NCBI GenBank assembly: GCA_964577305.1
Contig: CAZNYS010000019.1
Coordinates: forward strand, 1-50,317
Reading direction: 5' to 3'
Length of the DNA: 50,317 nt
Origin: UBA9300 sp964577305
GTDB taxonomy: Bacteria > Bacteroidota > Bacteroidia > Bacteroidales > VadinHA17
Shown here: one piece after another, positions 1-8,585 of the stretch
How the letters are laid out: every line of letters begins with the position of its first letter
Numbering within the stretch: position 1 is the first letter of the stretch
The notes under the pieces: generated by a model
Told to the model about the DNA's origin: nothing
Seen by the model: only the letters and a program-made list of their open reading frames with translations
Databases searched by the model: none
Translations under genes and position numbers: made by a program

Positions 1-36
1 GAGTACTCGGGGGGGAGGTGGTGCACTTTTGATACA
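1..36. repeat. inverted copy of the repeat at 20216-20250
   Basis: The first 36 bases are the reverse complement of 20216-20250, differing by one G in a run (7 versus 6). The repeat starts with the palindrome GAGTACTC. It lies 23 bases beyond the stop of the first gene. Because it touches the window edge, its true left limit is unknown. Confidence 0.85.
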
Positions 37-58
37 AACCCAGGGTAATGTCGTTTAT

Positions 59-1330
59 TCAGAAGGTGTATTGTACCTGAACAAACACAATACTTGTACA
101 AGAATTGACGTTAATCGGGCCTGTAATGTCATTTCCAAGTTCATATCTCAGGTCAATGCCCGTATTCTTATACCGGACACCAATCCCGGCAGCAAAAGCC
201 TGTGAATATCTCCTGTACTCAGATATGGCTATATCGGTTTGCTCGGCCTCAGTTGTATAGAAATGTATAACCGATTTTTTGCTGTTCCGGGTGCTGAACC
301 CATAAATATTCACCATACCTGCATATATATATGGTTTTAATCCCCGTGCCGGCAGAGTGTACCTGGCAGCACTCAGAAGCCTTATATCAGTGGCACCTAT
401 GTTCATTTCCACATTTTCGTAATCGTCCTCGTTATTAAACCATTGAATTTCATCAAGGGTTTCATAAGATGATATGCCAAGTTCATTATATATTGAAAAT
501 GTTTTTCGCGCAAACGGGAATACAATGTCAAGTCCTATTGCTGCAGAAGGCCTGTAACTGACAGGAAATTCCGCTGCAGCCAGGTCATCAGAGCCGCTAC
601 CATAAAAGTTTACATGAAAGGCTGATAATCCTGCAGACACAACAAAATGAAATTCAACTGATGGCAGTTCTGCAATATAATCCAATTCTTTTCCAATGCA
701 TCTGTTATATTCCTCAACAAGTTCAGTAAGATCCTCCATAGTATAATCTGCCAGATGTATGAGTGGTATTATCATCCTGCAATCCCTCATAATATTCTCA
801 AGCTGATCTTTATACTCATCTTTTACAACCAGTTCCTTCTCTCCTTCTATCTCATTGATAGCACTGTATCGCTTTAATTCGATTATTTCACTGCCGGTAC
901 CTTTTCTTACATAAAAATGCCTCCCTGATAGCTTCTCATTGTAATAATAAAGACCTGTTTCTCCTTCTACGAGTACCCTTAGGAAAACCTGCTCTTCAGA
1001 TATAATTCTTTTCCTGGCATTCATCAGTTCATCAAATTCATCTGGTGTTCTTTCAATAGTAACCTTCGCACTGAAAAACTTTTCATTATTCACTGAAAAA
1101 GACCGTATGGTTGAGGGATTGAATGTTTGAGGTGTTTCTTCACCCTGGGGAATAAACCTTATTATCCCTGGGTTGTATTTCCAATCTCTGTAATCTATGA
1201 GCCCTGCCAGTTCTTTATTTTCGGCGTTAATAATATTACCCTCCAGGTAATATTGCTGGGCATTTAATATGGAAATATTTGAAACAGAAACAAGGAAGAT
1301 AAAAAGGGATTTCAATATTCTTTTCATCAA
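59..1330 (-). CDS. exported protein, probable outer-membrane beta-barrel
   Basis: The function is not recognised. The 423-residue product starts with a signal peptide (residues 1-25, ending NAQQ). A mixed N-terminal half of roughly 230 residues follows, then a C-terminal half of alternating hydrophobic strands that ends in an aromatic residue (VQVQYTF). Such a C-terminus is typical of outer-membrane barrels recognised by the BAM machinery. The first half contains the phrase YLEGNIINAENKELAGLIDY, which resembles small sensor-like domains of Bacteroidota surface proteins. It lies on the same strand as the next two genes and may be co-transcribed with them. Two adjacent Met codons can serve as start, and either gives the same signal peptide. 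A periplasmic soluble protein is the alternative. Confidence 0.75.
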   Translation of the reverse strand: MMKRILKSLFIFLVSVSNISILNAQQYYLEGNIINAENKELAGLIDYRDWKYNPGIIRFIPQGEETPQTFNPSTIRSFSVNNEKFFSAKVTIERTPDEFDELMNARKRIISEEQVFLRVLVEGETGLYYYNEKLSGRHFYVRKGTGSEIIELKRYSAINEIEGEKELVVKDEYKDQLENIMRDCRMIIPLIHLADYTMEDLTELVEEYNRCIGKELDYIAELPSVEFHFVVSAGLSAFHVNFYGSGSDDLAAAEFPVSYRPSAAIGLDIVFPFARKTFSIYNELGISSYETLDEIQWFNNEDDYENVEMNIGATDIRLLSAARYTLPARGLKPYIYAGMVNIYGFSTRNSKKSVIHFYTTEAEQTDIAISEYRRYSQAFAAGIGVRYKNTGIDLRYELGNDITGPINVNSCTSIVFVQVQYTF

Positions 1331-1410
1331 TAAAGTGTTAGAACCAGTTTAGTAAGTGCAACAGTCAGATTTAGCCTTTTATTCTATATCACTATATTAC
1401 TGACAGTTAA

Positions 1411-2094
1411 CTAAAAATTAATAGAAACCACCCATGCCCCCGGTTCAAAGATCTGGTACCTTACTTCGCAGCGAATGGTTGCAGCATAAAAAGCATTGGG
1501 AGCATTGAATATCGCCTTACCTTTAAAAGGGAATTCAGCATTTTCAAAACCTGTAAACATTCTGCTGGTATTCTCAACTCCGCTGCTGCCGGTCAATAAA
1601 AGATCACTAATATTAGTGTGTTCACCACCATCCCTCATGAATTTCAGCCTTACATATTGCTGATCATCACTAATTTTAGTAAAAGTAACCCTACCCACAT
1701 TATTCCTGTAATCAACATTGTAAGCCCTTTCATGGTACACACCAACATACTCATCATCCACCCATTTGCCGTAAATCACTGAATCTTTACCATTTGCATA
1801 GAAGTAATATGTGCCCTCACCGTCACGAAGTCCCCTTACCCATTCTCCCTGGTATCGCTCGTCTGTTGACCATGTATATATTCCGTTACCGTGCGGGTAA
1901 CCTTTTTTAAAATCCCCGATATAGTGATCCTTGCCCTGTGCCTCGCCATAGCCATGAGCAAGTCCCCCTTTACATTCTCCACGGTATTCACCTTTCAGGT
2001 TTTCAGACAGCACTTCGCATTTTTCCTGAGCCTGCAGCATGATAAATGAAAACGCCAGGACGGAAACGATCAATAATTTAAGTTTGTTATTCAT
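1411..2094 (-). CDS. MORN-repeat exported protein
   Basis: This 227-residue protein has a signal peptide (1-22, ending MLQAQ). About three MORN repeats follow between residues 35 and 100, with the characteristic phrases YRGECKGGLAHGYGEA, YIGDFKKGYPHGNGIY and YQGEWVRGLRDGEGTYYF. MORN repeats form a beta-hairpin ribbon, and bacterial examples are often envelope-associated with no known catalysis. The C-terminal 120 residues have no recognisable fold. The gene lies 80 bp downstream of one hypothetical gene and 26 bp upstream of another on the same strand family, suggesting a small operon of envelope proteins. The precise role is unknown. Confidence 0.85.
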   Translation of the reverse strand: MNNKLKLLIVSVLAFSFIMLQAQEKCEVLSENLKGEYRGECKGGLAHGYGEAQGKDHYIGDFKKGYPHGNGIYTWSTDERYQGEWVRGLRDGEGTYYFYANGKDSVIYGKWVDDEYVGVYHERAYNVDYRNNVGRVTFTKISDDQQYVRLKFMRDGGEHTNISDLLLTGSSGVENTSRMFTGFENAEFPFKGKAIFNAPNAFYAATIRCEVRYQIFEPGAWVVSINF

Positions 2095-2120
2095 AACAGA
2101 CTCATTTTTAATATAAATAC

Positions 2121-2819
2121 TTATTCATCAAGTATATTATTAACGTATGTGACAAGTTTTATAAGATCATACTCATTTCTTACATTTATATTTGCATCTC
2201 TGATATAGGTCTCAACTTTGGGGCCATGCTCACCACATATTTTTATAATCTCTCTCTTCTTCCTGACCCTTTGACCCGGGTTTTCCCCTACCTTAATATA
2301 GTAAATATCTTTATGATCGAGAAATCTTGCCGGGCGTGCCTGCTCATAAGGCTTGGTAGCAACCGGATCTTTAAGAGTTTTGGTCTTTTTAAGATACAAT
2401 GAATAATATCCTTCAACAAGTGTAATAAAATAGCCATGGTCAATACCAGCATCAATCTTATAATCAATATATTTCAGAACATTCCCATTCAGATCAATCT
2501 TATATATTTTTTCAGGATATGCTATAACATACCTGCTATCTTCATTAATAAATTGTATCTGGTTGGCATACAAATCAAAACGGAATTCACCGGAAAACAC
2601 TTCACCGGTGTTTAAATAAACCTTCCCTTCTTCAAACTCCTTTTTCAGGTATGGTGTTCCATTGATATTCTCATATGCCTTTGGGTTGAAATCAGATATC
2701 AGCCTTTCTCTATTCACGTAGTCTATATATTCGGATAGCTTAGGCGAAGTTATCTGTGCAGAAGTTTTTGGCAAGTAAAGCAAGCTGATAATAATTGTTA
2801 AAAAAATAAATCTTTTCAT
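2121..2819 (-). CDS. hypothetical exported protein
   Basis: The function is not recognised. I place the start at the Met at 2819, which opens a clear signal peptide (MKRFIFLTIIISLLYLPKTSAQ). An in-frame Met at 2906 would add a 29-residue leader with no signal character. The mature part (about 210 residues) has a stretch around GKVYLNTGEVFSGEFRFD followed by beta-rich sequence, then a basic region (RVRKKREIIK) and a short helical C-terminus. It contains no Cys lipobox. It is the first gene of a minus-strand trio with the MORN and barrel genes and lies just beyond the SusCD terminator, so it probably has its own promoter in 2820-2900. Confidence 0.7.
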   Translation of the reverse strand: MKRFIFLTIIISLLYLPKTSAQITSPKLSEYIDYVNRERLISDFNPKAYENINGTPYLKKEFEEGKVYLNTGEVFSGEFRFDLYANQIQFINEDSRYVIAYPEKIYKIDLNGNVLKYIDYKIDAGIDHGYFITLVEGYYSLYLKKTKTLKDPVATKPYEQARPARFLDHKDIYYIKVGENPGQRVRKKREIIKICGEHGPKVETYIRDANINVRNEYDLIKLVTYVNNILDE

Positions 2820-2902
2820 CGCGTAAGTGGAATAATTCAGTTCCTGGATTAATTCAAAATGACATACGTCAAAAATCTTACCAAAGATATTAAAATCATA
2901 TA

Positions 2903-2937
2903 TCAAAAAAAAGGAGAGCCTTGAAAAGCTCTCCTTT
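2903..2937 (-). terminator. Rho-independent terminator after the SusD-like gene
   Basis: A perfect 7-bp stem (GGAGAGC at 2913-2919 with GCTCTCC at 2928-2934), extended by three A-T pairs, closes an 8-base loop. Read on the minus strand it is followed by a run of eight or more T. It lies 23 bases past the SusD-like stop. Confidence 0.9.
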
Positions 2938-2959
2938 AATATTAATCATTTCTAATGAA

Positions 2960-4669
2960 TTAGAAATTCTGATAATCCTTTTCTGTTGGAATCGGATTTT
3001 TCCTTGTATGCCACCACATCTGGCTTTGAATGCCATTCGTACTGAACATACTCTCATGAGCTTCCTCAATGTTCTGGCGATTCTTTGCATCTGCAAGGTT
3101 TTCTCCGTTATATGTTTGCTCACTTGCAGAATACCACAGGCGAATTGGTAATCCAAGACCAGGATAGACTGTAGCTTCAAGTTCGAACTCGAAAGTTCTT
3201 TCCGGGAAGCCTGTTCTTCTTATCAAATTAAAAGCCTGAACGCCCTGCCCGAATATGGCAGTCCACCTCTGCTCATTTATCAGCTGGAACTTGTGAGCAT
3301 CATCCGCTGCAGCGCCCCAGTCAACAAGAGGATGAGCAAGATAGGTTGCATAATCAACAGGATAAGAAACTGGAAGTACTGCTACTTCTGACGCGCCAAA
3401 CTTATAGCTTGGTGACACTGTGCCACCATTGTTGCAGCCCCATCTTGACATACTGGCAGCTATACCTGCTTCATAAGCTGTCTGGGCAGCTCCGTCGTTT
3501 GCTACTCTCAGGTAATGCTCAGCCTTGATAAATTCAACCTCGTCGTATGTCATAACATATACGGGTGCTGTTTCAGTATAAGCCACTTTGGTTCCAATTA
3601 AAGAAACCACAGGGAACTGTGCAGCTAACTCTTCACTACCGTTCTGGAATCCTTCGTAATCCAATCCTGAGAAATCTTCACCGGGATCACTAAGATCATA
3701 GCTTGATGGCATTGGTTGAGCATAAATATGCAATCTCGGATCATTTCTGGCCTCGAGCCAGTTAACCATCGTTTGTGATATTCCCTGGTCTTGTCTTGCA
3801 AACAGGGTGGCGAATATCCAGTTCCTGTAAGGAAGACCCGGAAATACAAGAGTGGCGTTATCTGCATTATCCTCAAAAACAGGATACTGCGTAGGATTAG
3901 CCAGGATAGCAGCAATATCTGCATCAGCACTGGCATAAGCAGCTGCACCAGGATTAGTGGTCACATCTGCTTGTGTTCCTACCATATCGTAAGTAAACGT
4001 CCATGGTGTCCCGGCACAACGGTTGAGAAGCCTTAATTTCAGAGAATTAGCAAATTTTCTCCATTTTACAGGATCTCCACCATATATGATATCCCCGGTA
4101 CCAAAATTAACAGTAGTACCTGCAAGCAAGACATTTGCTTCCTCAAGCTCTGCCAGCAGGGCCAAATAGACATCTTCCTGAGTATCATACACGGGTTTTA
4201 TTATACCATCTGCATCAAAACCCTGCAGAGCTTCGGTATAAGGTATATCACCCCAGAGATCAGTCAGGTACATAAACATCCAGGCTCGCATAATCTTAGC
4301 AGCAGCCAGTAACCGGTCATTACCTTCCTCTGTCGTTTTATTAATCACGATGGTAAGGTTTTTCAAAGCACCGGAATAAGGACCGTCGAAATAACCTGAC
4401 AGGTCACGTGTTTCGTACTTGTCCTCATCAACATACTGAACTTTACACCACTGCTGACTCCAGCAGCCAACGTATGTATGTTGCATCCAACCTCCCAGCT
4501 CAACAGAAAGTCCACTATAAACTGCATCTGTAAACACGTTTATCGCAGGCACATCAACCGGGCTGTTTGGATCCTTGTTCATTTCCTCGAAGTCCTTGGT
4601 ACATGACCCAATCCCAAGAATCAGGAATGCAACAAGAAATATATTTCTGATGTTTTTTATGTATTTCAT
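2960..4669 (-). CDS. SusD/RagB-family outer-membrane lipoprotein
   Basis: This 569-residue surface lipoprotein forms the lid of a SusCD-type importer and works with the SusC-like barrel encoded just upstream. The signal peptide ends in the lipobox LGIGSC, giving lipidated Cys-23. The phrase DFEEMNKDPNSP directly after it is typical of the SusD-like-2 branch. The helical TPR-like core with motifs such as AAKIMRAWMFMYLTDLWGDIPYTEAL (about residues 103-128, shown only to mark position) supports the family. The ligand cannot be read from sequence. RagB-type members can bind peptides, and the peptidase-rich surroundings fit that, but a glycan is equally possible. The intergenic gap to SusC is only about 25 bp, so the pair is one transcript. 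Confidence 0.95.
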   Translation of the reverse strand: MKYIKNIRNIFLVAFLILGIGSCTKDFEEMNKDPNSPVDVPAINVFTDAVYSGLSVELGGWMQHTYVGCWSQQWCKVQYVDEDKYETRDLSGYFDGPYSGALKNLTIVINKTTEEGNDRLLAAAKIMRAWMFMYLTDLWGDIPYTEALQGFDADGIIKPVYDTQEDVYLALLAELEEANVLLAGTTVNFGTGDIIYGGDPVKWRKFANSLKLRLLNRCAGTPWTFTYDMVGTQADVTTNPGAAAYASADADIAAILANPTQYPVFEDNADNATLVFPGLPYRNWIFATLFARQDQGISQTMVNWLEARNDPRLHIYAQPMPSSYDLSDPGEDFSGLDYEGFQNGSEELAAQFPVVSLIGTKVAYTETAPVYVMTYDEVEFIKAEHYLRVANDGAAQTAYEAGIAASMSRWGCNNGGTVSPSYKFGASEVAVLPVSYPVDYATYLAHPLVDWGAAADDAHKFQLINEQRWTAIFGQGVQAFNLIRRTGFPERTFEFELEATVYPGLGLPIRLWYSASEQTYNGENLADAKNRQNIEEAHESMFSTNGIQSQMWWHTRKNPIPTEKDYQNF

Positions 4670-4694
4670 ATATCTGAATTTTTAAATATTACAA

Positions 4695-7600
4695 CTAGAA
4701 ATTCAACTTAAGGTCGAATCCCAATGATCTTGAGGTTGGAATAGCGTTTGTTTCCATACCTACGTAGTTACCTGCACCCATTCCGGTCTCAGGATCAATG
4801 TCCGGAGTGTTCTTATGGAATATGAATACGTTCCTTCCAATAAATGAAAGTCTGAGTCCCCTTACACCAAGACGTGCGAGGAAATCAATATTCTTGAAAT
4901 CATATCCAAGTGATACTTCACGGAGCTTCACGAAGCTAGCATCAAATGTTGATATTTCGTTTTTACCCCAGTAATCCTTGAAATAGGTCTGTGCATCAGC
5001 ATATGTAGTATTCGCAACCGGTTCGGTAACAGGATTACCATTTGCATCAGTAAGCTGTACCGTACCGTCTGAATTAATAGTACCATAGATACCTTCAAGC
5101 AATATACCGCCACCTTCTGCTACCGGTTCACGTATATTAACACCATTTGCGTTATTCACTGCAGATTTTTCCAGTACACCTGCATAAGCTCCAAACCAGT
5201 CAGTTACTGAGAAAATTACTCCACCTTTACGGAAGTCAACAGTAAAGCTTGCAATCAGGTCCTTAAACCTTAAAGTATTCGTAACACCACCAAACCAGTC
5301 GGGGTATACGTTACCAAGCTTTGTACGTGAGTTTGACCTGTAATATAAACCTTTATCCGGGTTATCCTCTCCAGATTCTAAAAGTTCCGGCTTTATAAGA
5401 TAGCGACCGTCGTAGTTCCAGTGAGAAAGCTGGGTTTCAGCTTCATCATAATACACCGGTGTGGCATTCTCCCTGACCATTGCATAACCCCAGAGAATTC
5501 CGTATTCCTCACCCGGGCGTGCATGTACCTGGGCATTCCAGGATGCATCATATAAATACAGATAATTAAGTGTTTCTTCTCCTGTTTCTTCGTCAACCAG
5601 GAGTTCAATTACTTTATTCTCGTTTGTTGCCCAGTTAAGATTTATGTCCCATGAGAAATTAGGTGTTTCAACAGGGGTAGCATATAGCTGGAATTCAACA
5701 CCCATATTCTGAAGGTTACCTGCATTAATCCTCTTGGAGCTGAAGCCTGTAGTTCTAGAGATTGCAATACTCATAATCTGGTTAATGGTATTTTCCTTAT
5801 ACCAGGTTACATCGAATCCTAACCTGTTATTTAAAAACTTGAATTCACCACCAAACTCTAGTGATTGCTTGTTCTGAGGTTTCAGACCAAGTGGAGGAAT
5901 AGTACCTGTGTATCCCAGCCTGGGCTGACCGTTAAACGGATTTGACGAATCATAGGTACCATTAAGCTGGTAAGCCCCGGCTGTACCACCCACTTCAGCA
6001 TAACTACCCCTGATCTTGGCATAGGAAAGTATATTAGACTGCAGATCCAATGCTTCTGTTATTACAGCGCCAAGAGATACTGAAGGATAGAAATAAGAAT
6101 TATTATCTATCGGCAGGGTTGATGACCAGTCATTCCTTCCTGTCAGGTCAAGGAATAAGTAATTCCTGAAACCAAGGTTCAGTGTTCCGAATACTGACTG
6201 TAGCTCAGTATGTCGTTCATCCAAACCGGTAGTTGCCTGAACGGCAGCATTACTTACAGCATACAGGTCGGGAACAATAAGATCAGAAATGCCGGTTGCG
6301 TGATACTGGTAATCATAGTGGTTGTATTCACCACCAAGAGTACCTGTAACATTGAAATCTGTTCCGAAATCCTTATTGAATGAGAACATTGCATTGGCAT
6401 TGAGCTCATTCCTCCTGTATGATTGTGCACCGTAAGCACCCAGGCGGTCTCCATTTGTACCGTGTGCAGTCTTCTGGTTGCGATCTTCAACATACCAGTC
6501 ATTACCAACCAGTGCCCTGAATGCGAGCCAGTCAGTAATATCAAGATTTAAATTCGCATTTGCTATTATCCTGTCCCTGTTCCTTGAATTGGTATTATAC
6601 TTAAGCAGCCAGAACGGGTTGTCATGATAACTGTGGTTCCAGTTAACAGGATAATCTGTTACAGGGTCAATCTCCTCCATGTTATCCCTGAGATATTGAA
6701 CATCAACCTGGCGACCAAACCACTGTCCTATTGACTGCATCGGGTTACTCTGGCTGTAGCCACCTTCAACAATATTATCAGATTTATTGCTGATGTAGCT
6801 AACTCCTCCTGATACATTCAGCCTGTCAGTTACGTCCATGCCTGCATTAAGCTGCACGGTGTTTTTCTTCAAGTCAGTAAAAGGCATGGTACCTGTAATA
6901 TCCTGGTTGGATAAAGAGAGACGGAAATTTGAGTTTTCTGTTGCTCCGGAGAGAGCAAGGCTAACAGTCCTCTTATGTCCGGTCACAAAGAAATCATCAG
7001 CGATGTTACCAGGACGCGAAATCCAGGGTGTAGCCTGACGAATACCCGTTTCAGGATCATAGGGGCTGTCGAACTGAGGAATCATAAGTCCTACATCAAG
7101 TGGAGGGCCCCATGATTCGTCAACATTATCATAAGTACCAGCACCTGCACCGTCAACATATTCAAACTCACCATCTGCACCCTGTCCATACTTATCCTGG
7201 TAATCAGGCATAACCAGTACATTATCCCACATATTGGTAATGTCAAGTGAGACACCAAGACCTTTACCTGTCCTGGATTTTCCGCTCTTGGTAGTAATCA
7301 GTACAACGCCGTTTATAGCCCGTGAGCCATATAGTGCAGCGGCATTAGCGCCTTTCAAAACAGACATTGTTTCAATATCGCTGGGGTTAATGTCCATGAC
7401 AGCATTACCATAGTCCAGTCCGCCATATCCTCCTGGCTGTGAATAATCGTTTCTTATAGGTACACCATCAACAACAAAAAGTGGCTGGTTATTGGATCCT
7501 GAAGTGAGGGAGCTGAGTCCCCTGAGAATAATCCGTGAACCTGAGGATACACCACCATCACCCATAGTAATCTGTACACCGGCTACCTTACCCTGAAGGG

Positions 7601-8030
7601 AGTTCACAATATTGGATTCCCTCGCCTTCATGATCTCATCGCCGCTTACATCCTGTACAGCATAACCCAGGGCTTTCTTATCACGGGTAATACCAAGTGA
7701 TGTGACAATCACTTCGTCAATACCCAGAATATCCGGTTCCATAACAACGTCTATAGTAGTACGTCCACCTATTATCTCCTCAACGGTTTTCATACCTACA
7801 AACGTATAAATAAGAGTTCTGGAACCTACAGGTACGGCCAGGGAATAATTCCCGTCAATGTCAGTTGTAGTACCAATGGTGGTACCTTGTGCAACAACCT
7901 GGACACCGGGAACTGGTCCTTCTCCCTCTACAGAGGAAGTAACCGTACCATTAATTACCACTGTCTGCGCTAAAAGGACTGATAGCCCTGTAAGTACAAA
8001 CAATGAGAAAACCAGTGTTAGTTTCTTCAT
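4695..8030 (-). CDS. SusC/RagA-family TonB-dependent transporter
   Basis: This is the large outer-membrane barrel of a SusCD pair, 1111 residues from the Met at 8030. That Met opens a normal signal peptide (MKKLTLVFSLFVLTGLSVLLAQ). An in-frame Met at 8135 would add an unlikely leader across the promoter. The domain order is a carboxypeptidase-regulatory-like domain (about 28-105, VPGVQVVAQGT and TTTDIDGNYSL), a TonB-box-like stretch (IDEVIVTSLG), a plug domain (about 115-240, with ALYGSRAINGVVLITTK), then a beta-barrel ending SLGFDLKLNF with the aromatic C-terminus expected. It imports an oligomeric ligand using TonB energy. No regulator (ECF/anti-sigma, SARP or hybrid two-component) lies next to it. 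Substrate unknown. Confidence 0.96.
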   Translation of the reverse strand: MKKLTLVFSLFVLTGLSVLLAQTVVINGTVTSSVEGEGPVPGVQVVAQGTTIGTTTDIDGNYSLAVPVGSRTLIYTFVGMKTVEEIIGGRTTIDVVMEPDILGIDEVIVTSLGITRDKKALGYAVQDVSGDEIMKARESNIVNSLQGKVAGVQITMGDGGVSSGSRIILRGLSSLTSGSNNQPLFVVDGVPIRNDYSQPGGYGGLDYGNAVMDINPSDIETMSVLKGANAAALYGSRAINGVVLITTKSGKSRTGKGLGVSLDITNMWDNVLVMPDYQDKYGQGADGEFEYVDGAGAGTYDNVDESWGPPLDVGLMIPQFDSPYDPETGIRQATPWISRPGNIADDFFVTGHKRTVSLALSGATENSNFRLSLSNQDITGTMPFTDLKKNTVQLNAGMDVTDRLNVSGGVSYISNKSDNIVEGGYSQSNPMQSIGQWFGRQVDVQYLRDNMEEIDPVTDYPVNWNHSYHDNPFWLLKYNTNSRNRDRIIANANLNLDITDWLAFRALVGNDWYVEDRNQKTAHGTNGDRLGAYGAQSYRRNELNANAMFSFNKDFGTDFNVTGTLGGEYNHYDYQYHATGISDLIVPDLYAVSNAAVQATTGLDERHTELQSVFGTLNLGFRNYLFLDLTGRNDWSSTLPIDNNSYFYPSVSLGAVITEALDLQSNILSYAKIRGSYAEVGGTAGAYQLNGTYDSSNPFNGQPRLGYTGTIPPLGLKPQNKQSLEFGGEFKFLNNRLGFDVTWYKENTINQIMSIAISRTTGFSSKRINAGNLQNMGVEFQLYATPVETPNFSWDINLNWATNENKVIELLVDEETGEETLNYLYLYDASWNAQVHARPGEEYGILWGYAMVRENATPVYYDEAETQLSHWNYDGRYLIKPELLESGEDNPDKGLYYRSNSRTKLGNVYPDWFGGVTNTLRFKDLIASFTVDFRKGGVIFSVTDWFGAYAGVLEKSAVNNANGVNIREPVAEGGGILLEGIYGTINSDGTVQLTDANGNPVTEPVANTTYADAQTYFKDYWGKNEISTFDASFVKLREVSLGYDFKNIDFLARLGVRGLRLSFIGRNVFIFHKNTPDIDPETGMGAGNYVGMETNAIPTSRSLGFDLKLNF

Positions 8031-8061
8031 AAATTTAAGTTTTAGGTTCGTAATACAAATC

Positions 8062-8093
8062 CAAAAGTATACTATTATTTTGAAAAACAAAAA
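8062..8093 (-). promoter_or_regulatory. likely Bacteroidota-type promoter for the SusC-like gene
   Basis: On the minus strand a TACTTTTG box (8062-8069) matches the -7 consensus TAnnTTTG. A TTTG element (8088-8091) lies 18 bp upstream as the -33 box. The predicted start of transcription falls some 25 bases before the chosen start codon at 8030. A second TAnnTTTG match overlaps the -33 element (8088-8095). Confidence 0.6.
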
Positions 8094-8585
8094 TACATTT
8101 ACTGATTTTATGCATATATCAGAATATTTTAACATTCAGCCACTATTGAAAAACATGAGAAATTGAAGTGAATAAAGGTGTTAAGTGTCAGGAATACATT
8201 TCCTAAAAATGCCAATAAATGCGAACCGGGTAGAAGTTATAAGTTATGAACCGAGCCCCGAAAATCGGTGCGAGCTCACGAGTGGATTGTGATTATGGCT
8301 TGAGGGAGCGAGCAACATTAAGTAGGCTAAGGCTGAGGCTAAGTAGAGCAGCCAACGATTATCAATAAAATTTACCGCTAAACGATTAAATGCAGAGGCC
8401 AAAGGTCCCCTAAATAAAGAATTGAGAGATGAGTTAATTAGGTTCCCAGAAACTTATTTGACCAACCCAATCAACTTTATCAATCCCGAATCTTCGATTC
8501 GAGGATCCTCGAAAAAACATTGTTTTTTCGGGACTCTTTAAACTTTTACGTAATTTTACATCTTAACCCTAAAATTTCTTGTAAC
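8094..8585. other. 492-bp intergenic region with repeat debris
   Basis: No gene is seen. It holds a short heptad array (8233-8250, AAGTTAT twice), a hairpin-like stretch with ACCGA/TCGGT arms (8249-8269), a hexamer run around AGGCTAAGGCTGAGGCTA (about 8322-8342) and a cluster of three overlapping palindromes (8485-8532). The plus-strand GH127-type gene starts right after it. Confidence 0.7.
8485..8532. repeat. three overlapping palindromes enclosed by a short stem
   Basis: Within 48 bp lie CGAATC-TTC-GATTCG (8487-8501), the perfect palindrome TTCGAGGATCCTCGAA (8498-8513) and a GAAAAAA/TTTTTTC hairpin (8511-8529). CCCGA and TCGGG at the two ends can pair, giving a cloverleaf-like fold. It lies 54 bp before the GH127-type start codon. 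Confidence 0.65.

Noticed and set aside
4695..8135. Several open frames antisense or out of frame within the SusC-like gene and other large genes
   Set aside because: They lack family features, overlap conserved domains and are explained by the real reading frame.
8520..8585. Upstream start for the GH127-type gene
   Set aside because: It would place a non-signal leader before a clear lipoprotein signal and overlap the palindrome cluster.
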